Assembly (NCBI GenBank): GCA_020635035.1
Contig: JACKAO010000009.1
Location: forward strand, 62,001 to 126,000
Length of the DNA stretch: 64,000 nucleotides
Reading direction: 5' to 3'
From: Calditrichia bacterium
Lineage (GTDB): Bacteria > Calditrichota > Calditrichia > Calditrichales > J004
The position numbers and the translations under genes are program-made. The notes under the pieces were generated by a model, which was not told the DNA's origin, searched no databases, and saw only the letters and a program-made list of their open reading frames with translations. Positions 6,915 through 15,689 of this stretch are shown in pieces (within the stretch, counting starts at the first letter, position 1; each line of letters opens with the position of its first letter).

Positions 6915-7850
6915 ATGACACTTCAACAATTGCAATACATCGTTACATTGGATAAGGAAAGAAACTTTGTAAGTGCAGCTCAAAAATGCTTTGTTACACA
7001 ACCGGCACTGACGGTTCAGTTGCAAAAACTTGAAGAGGAACTGGGCGTGACGATTTTTGACAGAACCAAAAAACCTTTGATTCCCACCGAAATAGGTAAA
7101 GAAATAATCGCCCAGGCCAAAAAAATAATTCGTGAGAGTGAAAAGATTCCTGATATCGTCAGCTCTTATAAAACTGAATTGAGTGGGGATTTAAATCTCG
7201 GAATTATTCCAACAGTCGGGCAGTATCTATTGCCGCTGTTTATCAACGCGTTCATCAATAAATACCCGGCAATAAATGTTCATGTTTTTGAATACCCTAC
7301 AGAAGTACTGATTGGTCATCTTGACAATGGTAAAATAGATGCGGGAATTATTTCAACACCGGTTCCATACAGCCACCTGCATTCGATACCTTTGTTTTAT
7401 GAAGAAATGTATGTACTTGTCTCCCCGGATCATCCTTTAAAATGTGAGCTATTGGTTGAATCTGCTGATTTACCTGAAGATGACTTGTGGCTTCTTGGAG
7501 AAGGGCATTGTTTCCGAAATCAGGCTATTCGTATTTGCAGGAGTAAAAATAATAAAAAAGACCTGCGCTTTACTTATGAAAGCAATTCGATTGAGTCCCT
7601 TAAGCGCGTTGTTAAATCGCGCCAGGGTATTACCATTATCCCTGAAATGGCTTCCTGGGAGATCAAAAAATCAGAGAAAGAGCTGGTTAAAAAATTTAAA
7701 GATTTTAATCCTATCAGGGAGATAAGCCTTGTTGTGAACCGAACGTTTTTAAAAAGACAAATAATTGAAAAACTGCAGGAAGAAATATCGCTGATCATAC
7801 CTGCACATATGAAAGCGATCAGTGAACGAGATGTTATAAACCCGTTTTAA
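6915..7850 (+). CDS. LysR-family regulator, OxyR type
   Basis: A 311-aa LysR-type transcription factor. The N-terminal winged helix (1-60) contains FVSAAQKCFVTQPALT. The effector domain covers about 90-300. The segment GHCFRNQAIRIC places cysteines at 199 and 208, the same spacing and numbering as the peroxide-sensing pair of E. coli OxyR, so a disulfide-switched oxidative-stress activator is likely. It starts 44 bp after the ACT gene and ends 12 bp before the dipeptidase gene, so it may be cotranscribed with both. No catalase or peroxiredoxin gene is next to it, which is less usual for oxyR. Confidence 0.85.
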   Translation: MTLQQLQYIVTLDKERNFVSAAQKCFVTQPALTVQLQKLEEELGVTIFDRTKKPLIPTEIGKEIIAQAKKIIRESEKIPDIVSSYKTELSGDLNLGIIPTVGQYLLPLFINAFINKYPAINVHVFEYPTEVLIGHLDNGKIDAGIISTPVPYSHLHSIPLFYEEMYVLVSPDHPLKCELLVESADLPEDDLWLLGEGHCFRNQAIRICRSKNNKKDLRFTYESNSIESLKRVVKSRQGITIIPEMASWEIKKSEKELVKKFKDFNPIREISLVVNRTFLKRQIIEKLQEEISLIIPAHMKAISERDVINPF

Positions 7851-7862
7851 GAAGGAATAAAT

Positions 7863-8834
7863 ATGTCTTTTCCCGTAATTGATCTGCATTGTGATATGAC
7901 TGTTTACATGATTGAAAAGAAAGATGCCAGTCCGTTAAACGCGCATGATATTGGAAGTGCTATCCCGCATTTAAAGAACGGAAACGTTATCGCACAGGTA
8001 ATGGCCTTTTTTACTCCTGCCAGCCCTGTTCAGCATGGATTTGCAATGCGACAGGCAAAAATTTTCAAAAAGTTTCAAAAGGATTATCCTGAATCATTTA
8101 CGGAGCAGGAACTAAAATCCGGGAAGCAGATTTTGCCGGATTCAAAAACAGTCCTGTTGCCGTCAATTGAAAATGCATCCGGTTTCTGCCACGAAGATGA
8201 GCGTTTAGATGATGGTCTTAAAAATTTAGAAGAGATTATTGAATTGACCGGTGGGATATTCTATATCGGATTTATGCATTTTGGTGATAATCGTTTTGGC
8301 GGTTCGGCAGGAAGCACTGTCGGTTTAAAAGATGACGGAAAAGTGCTGCTTGATTATTTGAATAGCCGGCATATTGCAGTTGATTTATCGCATGCAGGTG
8401 ATAATCTTGCTCATGATATTTTTACCTATGTGGATAATAAAAATCTTGATATTCCCATAATCGCAAGCCACTCGAATTTTAGAAGAGTTAAAAATCATTC
8501 ACGAAATTTAACGGATGAATTGGCTAAAGAATTAATAAGCAGAAACGCATTGATTGGCATAAATTTTATGCAGGCATATCTTGGAGAAGATGATCCGGAT
8601 GTTATTTTTGATCACATTGAATATGGTTTAAATCTGGGGGCTGAAAATACATTATGCCTGGGGGCAGATTTTTTCTGGGATGAGAACAGGGCACAAGATC
8701 AGATTTATTATAAAAAGTTCATCTCTGCTTCAACCTATCCGGTTCTTTTAGAAGAAGTTGAGAAACGATTTTCAAATGAGATTGCAGAAAAGATTGCCTG
8801 GAAAAATGCCGCCAGCTTCATTGAGAAATTTTAA
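7863..8834 (+). CDS. membrane dipeptidase family (M19) hydrolase
   Basis: Zinc amidohydrolase of the renal-dipeptidase family that cleaves dipeptides, including those with a D-residue at the second position. Metal-binding landmarks are DLHCD (H9, D11), E103 in SIENASGF, H177 in DLSHAGD and H203 in ASHSN. Length 323 aa is typical of bacterial members. There is no signal peptide, so it should be cytoplasmic despite the family name. GAAGGA just upstream serves as ribosome-binding site, 12 bp after the OxyR-like gene, so it is probably the last gene of that transcript. Confidence 0.85.
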   Translation: MSFPVIDLHCDMTVYMIEKKDASPLNAHDIGSAIPHLKNGNVIAQVMAFFTPASPVQHGFAMRQAKIFKKFQKDYPESFTEQELKSGKQILPDSKTVLLPSIENASGFCHEDERLDDGLKNLEEIIELTGGIFYIGFMHFGDNRFGGSAGSTVGLKDDGKVLLDYLNSRHIAVDLSHAGDNLAHDIFTYVDNKNLDIPIIASHSNFRRVKNHSRNLTDELAKELISRNALIGINFMQAYLGEDDPDVIFDHIEYGLNLGAENTLCLGADFFWDENRAQDQIYYKKFISASTYPVLLEEVEKRFSNEIAEKIAWKNAASFIEKF

Positions 8835-8920
8835 AAGTATCAATGAAAAGTGTATATTTTTTCTTGATGTTCGGATTCAATGCCCCTATTTTAAAGGAAA
8901 TAAAAGAACAATACATTTTT

Positions 8921-8977
8921 CTCACCCCCCATCCCCCATTCGCAACGCGGCCAATTATGCCAAAATCAGGGGGTGAG
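8921..8977. repeat. palindromic intergenic element 2
   Basis: Perfect 9-bp inverted repeat CTCACCCCC (8921-8929) / GGGGGTGAG (8969-8977) around a 39-base interior, in the 220-bp gap between the M19 gene and sufE. The left arm continues as CCATCCCCCATT, echoing the C-rich left arm of the element at 2731-2782. I take it as a second, diverged copy of a dispersed palindromic repeat. The rest of this gap shows nothing recognisable. Confidence 0.55.
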
Positions 8978-9054
8978 TTTTTCCCGCCCAAAAATTCTCC
9001 AATTGAAACAATAACAGACAAAGATGATTTATATTAATAAAACGAGAAAATTAT

Positions 9055-9462
9055 ATGACAATTAATGAAAAAATGCAGGAAATAAGTGAAGATTTTGATA
9101 TGCTTGAAGGTTTACAAAAAATGGAATATCTGGTTGACCTTGCAAAAAAATCAAGCGGTCTTGAAGATGCACAGAAAAACCAAACGTCGCGAATTAGCGG
9201 ATGCATGTCGGAAACCTGGGTTTTAGTTGAAGGCAATGCAGATCAGGTTTATATCAAAACGGATTCAGAAGCACAAATTGTGAAAGGTATGCTTTACCTG
9301 CTGGAAGAAGCCGTGAATGGGCACAGCAAAGAAGAAATAATCGCTATCGATGAACAAAATGCTTTAAACCAGCTTGGTATTGGCGGATCCATAACAAACA
9401 GAAGATCCAACGGTTTTGCTAATGCAATCCTTAAAATTAAACAGGATGTCAAAAAGCTGTAA
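9055..9462 (+). CDS. sufE: SufE-family sulfur acceptor
   Basis: A 135-aa SufE protein that accepts persulfide sulfur from a cysteine desulfurase and passes it to Fe-S cluster assembly. The acceptor cysteine is C50 in SRISGCMSETWV, the family signature. The C-terminal TNRRSNGFANAI is also typical. It stands alone between the M19 gene and the heat-shock gene; a cysteine desulfurase lies 2.6 kb away on the other strand (12033-13163) and could be its partner. No sufBCD genes are in the window. Confidence 0.92.
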   Translation: MTINEKMQEISEDFDMLEGLQKMEYLVDLAKKSSGLEDAQKNQTSRISGCMSETWVLVEGNADQVYIKTDSEAQIVKGMLYLLEEAVNGHSKEEIIAIDEQNALNQLGIGGSITNRRSNGFANAILKIKQDVKKL

Positions 9463-9540
9463 ACATTCGAACTACTACGTTTATTTACTCCCTCCTTTAC
9501 TTTCAGAAAAATTCAAATAATTAAAAATCGTCACACGTCC

Positions 9541-9570
9541 GCCATATGTGCACACTAATGCGACATATGC
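9541..9570. promoter_or_regulatory. inverted repeat upstream of the sigma-54-type promoter (enhancer site candidate)
   Basis: Half-sites GCCATATGTG (9541-9550) and CGACATATGC (9561-9570) are inverted around the shared CATATG cores. They lie about 105-135 bp upstream of the -24 element at 9675, the distance usual for sites bound by sigma-54 activators. TGTCATGTCAT follows at about 9577-9587. The function is inferred from spacing only. Confidence 0.35.
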
Positions 9571-9674
9571 GCAGATGTCATGTCATATAAGAATGAGTAT
9601 TAAATATGCATAAATCTAGGTATAAACTTTTATAAGTAGTTGTTTTTTATAATTATAGGACTTCCTTTTTGAAA

Positions 9675-9691
9675 TTGGCACGCGGCTTGTA
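9675..9691 (+). promoter_or_regulatory. sigma-54-type (-24/-12) promoter of the small heat-shock gene
   Basis: TTGGCACGCGGCTTGTA matches the -24/-12 consensus TTGGCACG-N4-TTGC(A/T) in the whole -24 box and in all but one base of the -12 box (TTGT for TTGC). Transcription would begin near 9703, leaving a leader of about 42 bases with a strong AGGAGG at 9732-9737. Confidence 0.65.
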
Positions 9692-9744
9692 AATATTTAA
9701 AGCAACTTTGATAACTAAATAAACTAAAAAAAGGAGGAAGTACA

Positions 9745-10185
9745 ATGTTAGTAAAATGGCAAAACCCGGCAAGAGGTTTATTCAACTTAAATCGTGATTT
9801 CGATTCCGTATTTGATGAATTCCTAAACAACAGATTTTTGGAACCAAGAGAGATCGAAATGAGTCCAAGAATTAATGTTGAAGAAAATGATAATGAATGG
9901 ATTATCAGTGCCGAAATGCCCGGAGTCGCAAAAGAAAATGTAAAGGTTAATTTTCAGGACAATGTTTTGACAATAAGCGGTGAGAAAAAACTTGAAAAAG
10001 AAGATAAAGAAAAGAACTACCATCGTATTGAAAGAAGCTATGGAAAATTCAACCGCTCACTGACTGTAAATTCACCGGTTGTTTCAGATAAAATCGATGC
10101 AGAATACAAAGATGGTGTTTTGATAATCACTCTGCCCAAAGCAGAAGAAGCAAAACCAAAATTAATTGATGTGAAAGTAAAATAA
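9745..10185 (+). CDS. small heat-shock protein (Hsp20/alpha-crystallin)
   Basis: ATP-independent holdase chaperone of 146 aa. The N-terminal arm (1-40) is followed by an alpha-crystallin domain at roughly 41-133, with AEMPGVAKENVKV, ISGEKK and the conserved DGVLIITLPK near its end. The C-terminal tail is short and lysine-rich. AGGAGG sits 7 bases before the ATG. It appears monocistronic: its own sigma-54-type promoter lies upstream and a clear terminator at 10211-10247. Most bacterial hsp20 genes use heat-shock sigma factors or ROSE/HrcA-type control, so the -24/-12 promoter is notable. Confidence 0.93.
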   Translation: MLVKWQNPARGLFNLNRDFDSVFDEFLNNRFLEPREIEMSPRINVEENDNEWIISAEMPGVAKENVKVNFQDNVLTISGEKKLEKEDKEKNYHRIERSYGKFNRSLTVNSPVVSDKIDAEYKDGVLIITLPKAEEAKPKLIDVKVK

Positions 10186-10210
10186 TCTTAATCCTCAATA
10201 ACCTGCCCCC

Positions 10211-10247
10211 AAAGGTGAGCCATTCTTGGTTCACCTTTTCTTTTTTA
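10211..10247 (+). terminator. Rho-independent terminator after the small heat-shock gene
   Basis: Stem AAAGGTGAGCCA (10211-10222) pairs with TGGTTCACCTTT (10227-10238, one G-T pair) around a 4-base loop, followed by TTCTTTTTT. The convergent ABC transporter gene ends at its T-run. Confidence 0.85.
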
Positions 10248-12020
10248 TACCGCAATTCTTTCCTGGTCTTTGTATTGCAATTCATAGAGTTGGTAATATA
10301 ATCCTTTTTGACGCATAAGTTCGTTATGGCTTCCCATCTCTTTTAACGAACCTTTATGAAAAACAAGAATTTTGGAAACATGTTTTATAGTTGAAAGGCG
10401 ATGTGCTATTATTATAGATGTGCGGTTCTGCATAAGGTAATTCATGGCTTCCTGGATCAGGATTTCCGTTTCTGTATCGATGTTGGAAGTAGCTTCGTCA
10501 AGGATCAAAATTTGCGGATTTACAACCAGGGCACGTGCAAAAGAAAGCAATTGTCTTTGCCCCATTGATAAAATAGAACCACGCTCATTTAAAACGGTTT
10601 GATATTTTTGCGGAAGTTTTTCAATAAAAGGATGAGCATTAACTTTCTTGCAGGCATCAACCACGTCGTCCATGGTTATGTCCGGATTTCCCAGGGCAAT
10701 ATTGTCATAAATTGACCCGGAAAATAAAAATACATCCTGGAGTACCATTGCCATCATTCTTCTAAGATGTCTTAAGTCAAATTCTTTAACATTCCTGTTA
10801 TCAATAAGGATGTCACCTCTTTGAATATCATATTGACGTCCTAAAAGATTGATCAGGCTTGTTTTTCCTGCCCCGGTGTGACCTACAATTGCCACGCTTG
10901 ATCCGGCAGGTACCATGAAGTTTATATCTTTCAGAACCCATTCTTCGTTGTTATAAGCAAACCAGACATTCCTGAACTCTATTCTTCCACTGATATCACC
11001 TGGCTGGATATGTTTTTCAATATTTGTAATTCTTGGTTTTGTGTCTAATAACTTAAAGATGCGTTCTGCTGCAGCAATAGCACCCTGCAATACATTCACT
11101 TTATCAGACAACTCACTGATCGGACGGAAAAACATTTGAGCGTATTGTATAAATGCTACCAATGCACCATAAGTTGTGATCTGTTCCGTTTTAAGAATAC
11201 CGCCGCGCACTAAAACAATTGCTAAAGCAATCGCACTTACAAGCTCGATAGCAGGATAAAAAATAGCATAATAAGAAACGGTTTTGATGTGTGCTTTGGT
11301 ATGTTCAATATTTATTTCAGTAAATGTCTGGTAGTTTTTTTTCTGACGGTTAAATATCTGTACAATATTCATCCCTGTGATATTTTCCTGAAGATAACTG
11401 TTTATTTGTGCCAGCCATTTTCTGATTTCCCTGAAGGCAACCCGCACTTTACGCTTAAAAACAAAGGTTATTACAAAAAGCAGCGGTATCACAGTGAATG
11501 TCCATAAGGCCAGTTCCAGATTTATGGAAACCATCACCGTAATAATTCCGAACAAGAGAAAAATATTACCAAAAATGTTAACGACACCCTGGGTAAACAT
11601 TTGATTTAATGATTCAACATCGGAAGTTACCCTGGTCATTAAACGGCCTACAGGATTCTTATCAAAAAAGCTGAGCGATAATTTTTGCAGATGACCGAAA
11701 ATATCTGATCGCAGGTCATACATTAGTTTTTGCCCAAGAAACTGCGTCATATAAGACTGGGCATATTGAACAAAGAACGTGGCGATCAAAACACCGATAT
11801 ATAAAAATACAATGGAATATAATCCATCCGGATTACTTCCCTTGATATAAATGTCAATTGCTTCTTTTGTAAAATAAGGCGCAGCCAACTGCAGCATTGA
11901 GGCAGCAATGATCATTAAAACAGCACCACCGACCAGTTTTTTGTAAGGCCGGGTGTAAAGGAACATTCTTTTTAAAAGAGTTCGGTCTATAATTTTACCA
12001 CTAAGTTCATCAGTTTCCAT
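10245..12020 (-). CDS. ABC exporter, fused membrane and ATPase domains
   Basis: A 591-aa half-transporter of the MsbA/MDR exporter type in the inner membrane. Residues 20-320 carry about six transmembrane segments. The nucleotide-binding domain follows, with Walker A GHTGAGKTS (380-388), signature LSMGQ (484-488, methionine in place of the usual second-position glycine), Walker B ILILDEA (504-510) and the switch histidine in IIAHRLS. It lies 12 bp downstream of the cysteine desulfurase gene and is probably cotranscribed. The altered signature could indicate one half of a heterodimer, but no partner half-transporter is adjacent. The substrate cannot be predicted. Confidence 0.88.
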   Translation of the reverse strand: METDELSGKIIDRTLLKRMFLYTRPYKKLVGGAVLMIIAASMLQLAAPYFTKEAIDIYIKGSNPDGLYSIVFLYIGVLIATFFVQYAQSYMTQFLGQKLMYDLRSDIFGHLQKLSLSFFDKNPVGRLMTRVTSDVESLNQMFTQGVVNIFGNIFLLFGIITVMVSINLELALWTFTVIPLLFVITFVFKRKVRVAFREIRKWLAQINSYLQENITGMNIVQIFNRQKKNYQTFTEINIEHTKAHIKTVSYYAIFYPAIELVSAIALAIVLVRGGILKTEQITTYGALVAFIQYAQMFFRPISELSDKVNVLQGAIAAAERIFKLLDTKPRITNIEKHIQPGDISGRIEFRNVWFAYNNEEWVLKDINFMVPAGSSVAIVGHTGAGKTSLINLLGRQYDIQRGDILIDNRNVKEFDLRHLRRMMAMVLQDVFLFSGSIYDNIALGNPDITMDDVVDACKKVNAHPFIEKLPQKYQTVLNERGSILSMGQRQLLSFARALVVNPQILILDEATSNIDTETEILIQEAMNYLMQNRTSIIIAHRLSTIKHVSKILVFHKGSLKEMGSHNELMRQKGLYYQLYELQYKDQERIAV

Positions 12021-12032
12021 AGAGTCTTTCAG

Positions 12033-13163
12033 TTACGATCTTAATTTTTTAACAACTTTTTCAATTATTTCAACACTGCGCTTTATTTCTTCTTCAGTAG
12101 TAAACCTTCCAAAACTGAAGCGTATGGCCGAATTAACCAGATTTTCAGCGAGCTGCATCCCTTGTAACACATGTGACTGCTTAATACTTCCCGAACTGCA
12201 GGCGGAACCAACAGAAGCGCCGATTCCCTGCATATCAAGATTCAGCAACAGGCTCTGGTTATCTGTACCTGTGAAGGAAATGCCTGATATATATGGGCTG
12301 CGATCGGATTCGCTTCCGGTTATAAAACAATTCTCAATACGCGATAAAAGTGTTTCTTCAAAAAGCTTTTTTAAACGGTTAACCGTATCAAATTCATTCT
12401 GCCGGGTACTCATTAATTCCAGCGCTTTTGCCAGGCCTACTATCCCGATTAAATTTTCTGTTCCCGGCCTTTTGTTTGCTTCCTGCCCGCCGCCATAACT
12501 TCGTGTTTCCAATGCGATTCCATCACGCACAAACAATCCGCCAATTCCTTTAGGACCATAAATTTTATGCCCGGAAAAAGAGAGCAGATCAAACAAATTA
12601 TTTGTTTTTATTTCAATTTTTCCGAATGCCTGAACAGCATCACAATGAAAAATAATGTTTTTGTTTCTGCAAATTTCAGAGACTTTTTGAATCGGGAGAA
12701 TGATACCGGTCTCATTATTTACATACATCATTGAGACCAGAACAGTGCTATCTGAAATTGCTTCTTGCAGCGCTTGCAGATCCGGAGATCCATTCTGATC
12801 ACATTTGATAATAGTTTTTTCAAAGCCGAGCTGTTCAAGATATTCAAAGGCTTTTAATACCGATGGATGCTCCACGGATGTGGTTATAATATGATTCCCT
12901 TTATTGCGATTTCCCAGGCAAGCACCAATAATAGCAAGGTTATTACTTTCAGTTCCGCCGCTTGTAAAGACTATTTCTTTTGAAAGACAACCGAGTTCCG
13001 TTGCGATCAGATCTCGTGATTCCTCCAGTTTTATTTTTGATCGTTGTCCTGCGCGATGCAGGCTTGAAGGATTGCCAAAATGGTTTTCCTGCCAGTAAAA
13101 CATGGCTTTTGAAACCCGCGGATCTACCGGCGTCGTAGCAGCATAATCAAGGTAAATATTCAT
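12033..13163 (-). CDS. cysteine desulfurase (NifS/IscS type)
   Basis: Group I cysteine desulfurase, 376 aa, releasing sulfur from cysteine as an enzyme persulfide for Fe-S clusters, thiolated tRNA or other thio-cofactors. The N-terminal YLDYAATTPVDP, H99 in SVEHPSV (stacks on PLP), Schiff-base lysine K200 in SFSGHKIYGPKG and catalytic C322 in GSACSSGS on a flexible loop are all present. It is the first gene of a pair with the ABC exporter. Its likely acceptor SufE is encoded nearby on the other strand. Name left open because nifS, iscS and related paralogs are not separable here. Confidence 0.92.
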   Translation of the reverse strand: MNIYLDYAATTPVDPRVSKAMFYWQENHFGNPSSLHRAGQRSKIKLEESRDLIATELGCLSKEIVFTSGGTESNNLAIIGACLGNRNKGNHIITTSVEHPSVLKAFEYLEQLGFEKTIIKCDQNGSPDLQALQEAISDSTVLVSMMYVNNETGIILPIQKVSEICRNKNIIFHCDAVQAFGKIEIKTNNLFDLLSFSGHKIYGPKGIGGLFVRDGIALETRSYGGGQEANKRPGTENLIGIVGLAKALELMSTRQNEFDTVNRLKKLFEETLLSRIENCFITGSESDRSPYISGISFTGTDNQSLLLNLDMQGIGASVGSACSSGSIKQSHVLQGMQLAENLVNSAIRFSFGRFTTEEEIKRSVEIIEKVVKKLRS

Positions 13164-13278
13164 CTTATCCTTTGTTTTTGCGAGCCAGAAAATAATAAAA
13201 AATATTGCAATTGTATAATTTTATGCAACCTGAATGGGGTATTTCCGTTCCTACTGCAAAACAAAAACAGGAGGAAAA

Positions 13279-14667
13279 ATGCGGAAAGCTAAATATATAT
13301 TTTTATGTTTATTGGTCTTTTATGGATTTGTTATCGCAGGCGATCTAAATGAGCAGGTGAAGAAAGATGTGGTCAAAAATATATCTGAATTATTACAACA
13401 AAATTATGTTTTTGAAGATGTCGGAATTGCCTGTGGTGATCATATTTCCAGCCTATTAAACGATGGTAAATATAACAGTATTTCTGATTATAAAGAGTTT
13501 GCTGAAAAACTGACTACAGATTTACAGAGTATCAGTAAAGATAAACATATGCGTGTTCGCCCAGTTCCACAAAGAAGTGAGATTCTGCAGGCGGATGATC
13601 CTTCTATCAATCGTATACAACGGTTACTTGATATGCGCGGGCAAAATAATGGTTTTAAAAAGGTTGAAATACTGGATGGTAATATCGGTTATGTTGATAT
13701 GCGTGGTTTTGTTGAATATGAGTTCGCTCATGAAACCGGTGCAGCTGCGATGAAATTTTTGGAAAACTCAGATGCGTTGGTTTTTGACATGCGCCAAAAC
13801 GGTGGAGGCGATCCCGCCATGGTACAATTTATATGTTCCTATTTATTTGATAAGAAAACCCATTTAAACAGCCTTTATTACAGACCTTCAAATACAACGA
13901 CAGAGTTCTGGACTCTGGATAATCTGCCAGGTAAAAAAATGCCTTCGATCCCTGTATTTGTTCTTACAAGTTCTTATACCTTTTCTGGTGCAGAAGAATT
14001 TTGTTACAATCTTAAGACCCGCGAAAGGGCAACATTGATTGGCGAAACTACCGGAGGCGGAGCAAATCCCGGGGGCATGTTCCCCGTAAATCGCGAAATA
14101 GCGATTTTTATTCCAACCGGTCGTGCCATAAATCCTGTAACCGGAACGAACTGGGAAGGGACAGGTGTTGAACCGGACATTAAAACTACTTCTGAAGATG
14201 CATTTAATATAGCAATGGAAAAAGCGCAATCTGCAGCAAAATCTTACAGGGAATCAAAATTATCAAACATTAAAGATTTGATTTCACATACAGATGATAT
14301 TTTAAACGAAGCAGCTGAATTATTAAAAAATGAAAATCGAGAGAAAGCACGACAGCTTGTTTTTGAAGCGCTTGAAGGTCGTTTGGATTCTGGTATGTTT
14401 GGTGAAGCAGACATTAATTTGTCGGGATATAGCTATTTATCCAATAAACAGGCGGGCATTGCGGTGTTGATTTTTGAGTTTAACACTCTCAAATTTCCAC
14501 AATCTGCAAACGTATACGACAGTTTCGGTGATGCGCTGAAGCAGACGGGACGTATTAATGATGCTGTTGTCAGTTATAAAAAAGCAGTGGAACTCGCTAA
14601 ACAGAATAACGATGAAAATCTTGAAATCTTTAAAAATAATTTAAAGGAAGCAGAAAAACTTCTTTAG
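13279..14667 (+). CDS. S41-family (C-terminal processing/IRBP-like) protease with helical tail
   Basis: Exported serine protease of 462 aa from the preferred start. The ATG at 13279 has AGGAGG 4 bases upstream and opens a clean signal peptide (1-20), whereas an in-frame ATG at 13234 would add 15 non-hydrophobic residues. Residues 25-100 match the N-terminal helical domain of IRBP-like S41 proteins. The catalytic domain follows with FDMRQNGGGD (169-178), nucleophile S236 in SYTFSGAEE and IGETTGGGANPG. No PDZ domain is evident. Residues 310-462 look helical and TPR-like, an uncommon extension. It is followed by a strong terminator. Probably periplasmic; substrate unknown. Confidence 0.85.
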   Translation: MRKAKYIFLCLLVFYGFVIAGDLNEQVKKDVVKNISELLQQNYVFEDVGIACGDHISSLLNDGKYNSISDYKEFAEKLTTDLQSISKDKHMRVRPVPQRSEILQADDPSINRIQRLLDMRGQNNGFKKVEILDGNIGYVDMRGFVEYEFAHETGAAAMKFLENSDALVFDMRQNGGGDPAMVQFICSYLFDKKTHLNSLYYRPSNTTTEFWTLDNLPGKKMPSIPVFVLTSSYTFSGAEEFCYNLKTRERATLIGETTGGGANPGGMFPVNREIAIFIPTGRAINPVTGTNWEGTGVEPDIKTTSEDAFNIAMEKAQSAAKSYRESKLSNIKDLISHTDDILNEAAELLKNENREKARQLVFEALEGRLDSGMFGEADINLSGYSYLSNKQAGIAVLIFEFNTLKFPQSANVYDSFGDALKQTGRINDAVVSYKKAVELAKQNNDENLEIFKNNLKEAEKLL

Positions 14668-14696
14668 TCGGTAGTATATTAATTGTTTCAACAAAA

Positions 14697-14726
14697 AAAA
14701 GCCCCGAAAAACTTTCCGGGGCTTTA
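14697..14726 (+). terminator. Rho-independent terminator after the S41 protease gene
   Basis: Stem AAGCCCCG (14699-14706) pairs with CGGGGCTT (14717-14724) around a 10-base loop with internal AAA/TTT pairing potential. It is flanked by an A-run before and only a short T-run after, so it could also serve the opposite strand. A second weak hairpin AAGGC/GCCTT (14726-14755) follows. The rest of the 212-bp gap up to 14880 is AT-rich with a possible -10 TATACT near 14849. Confidence 0.75.
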
Positions 14727-14879
14727 AGGCATCTGATTAGGAGGTCCTGAGCCTTTGATAATTTTATGACGCCCCAATATTTTATTTGTTCCAAATTATT
14801 TTAACATCATCGCTAAAAATATTTTTTTGTAAAAAAGCTAACTTGTTTATACTATTCCTTTTTCTGAAAGGGATTCGCG

Positions 14880-15689
14880 ATGAATGCAAGAATATTAGTT
14901 CTGTTTTTATTCCTTTTTTCGATGAATAGTTATGCTTCGTTTGAAAATAAAGGCAGCGGTGCTTCTTTTATGGCAACAAGTTTTGCCGGTATTGCTTCAC
15001 CTTATATAGATTTTGCATCTATTTTGAATCCGGCAGCACTGCAATTCAAAAATAGTCCGGAACTTAGTTTTTTCTATCGTAATTTTTATGGTTTAAATGA
15101 ATTGAACCAGGTTGCGCTTCATGGAAATTTTTCTCTGGCGGATTTTCCGCTTGGATGCGCTGTGTCCCGGTTTGGAAATAATTTATATTCTGAGAGTCAG
15201 ATCAACTTAGCTACTTCTTATGCTCTGGATGAAAGTGTAGCCATTGGAATTGCTGCGTCATTTTATTTCCTGGATATAAAAAATTATAGTAGTGCGTCTT
15301 CTCTTGGCCTATCTTTGGCATTAATATATGAAATTAATCCTGATTTGTTTGTAACAGCCGTTGTTAATAATTTTAATGAGCCTGAGATTGGGGAAGTAAA
15401 AGAAGCTTTACCCGTTTCCGGAACTCTTGCTTTTTCGTTTCAGGCAACAGAGATGGTTGAACTTTTAGTTGATGTTTATAAAGAAGATCGCTACGATTTT
15501 GAGTATCGTTTTGCGGCCGCGTTGCAGGTTATTAAGGATCTAAAGATTATGGCAGGTTTCCGGGAACGAATAAACAGCTTTTCAGCAGGATTAGAATACA
15601 ACCTTGCGGGTACGGCATTTATTTATAGTGCTGATTTTCATCCTACATTAAATTTTAGCCATGCTATCGGGATCAGGTATGCTTTTTAA
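14880..15689 (+). CDS. outer-membrane beta-barrel protein, PorV/UPF0164-like
   Basis: A 269-aa exported protein. The signal peptide (1-19, ending SYA) is followed by GSGASFMATSFAG and an SILNPAAL motif like the ALGGAGTA...NPA opening of the PorV/PorQ/UPF0164 barrels of the FCB group. The rest alternates hydrophobic and polar residues as in beta-strands and ends in the aromatic IRYAF expected for an outer-membrane barrel. Its stop overlaps the start of the EnvC-like gene. A PorV/PorQ-like role with type IX secretion would fit the sorting-domain protein at 53933-55324, but this protein is short and the assignment is tentative. Confidence 0.65.
   Translation: MNARILVLFLFLFSMNSYASFENKGSGASFMATSFAGIASPYIDFASILNPAALQFKNSPELSFFYRNFYGLNELNQVALHGNFSLADFPLGCAVSRFGNNLYSESQINLATSYALDESVAIGIAASFYFLDIKNYSSASSLGLSLALIYEINPDLFVTAVVNNFNEPEIGEVKEALPVSGTLAFSFQATEMVELLVDVYKEDRYDFEYRFAAALQVIKDLKIMAGFRERINSFSAGLEYNLAGTAFIYSADFHPTLNFSHAIGIRYAF

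Noticed and set aside
9055..13163. A SUF-type Fe-S operon
   Set aside because: sufE and the cysteine desulfurase are on opposite strands, 2.6 kb apart, with a heat-shock and an ABC exporter gene between, and no sufBCD genes are present.
14727..14879. tRNA or small RNA gene after the S41 terminator
   Set aside because: A weak AAGGC/GCCTT hairpin is visible but there is no tRNA cloverleaf, no promoter and terminator pair, and no T-loop sequence.
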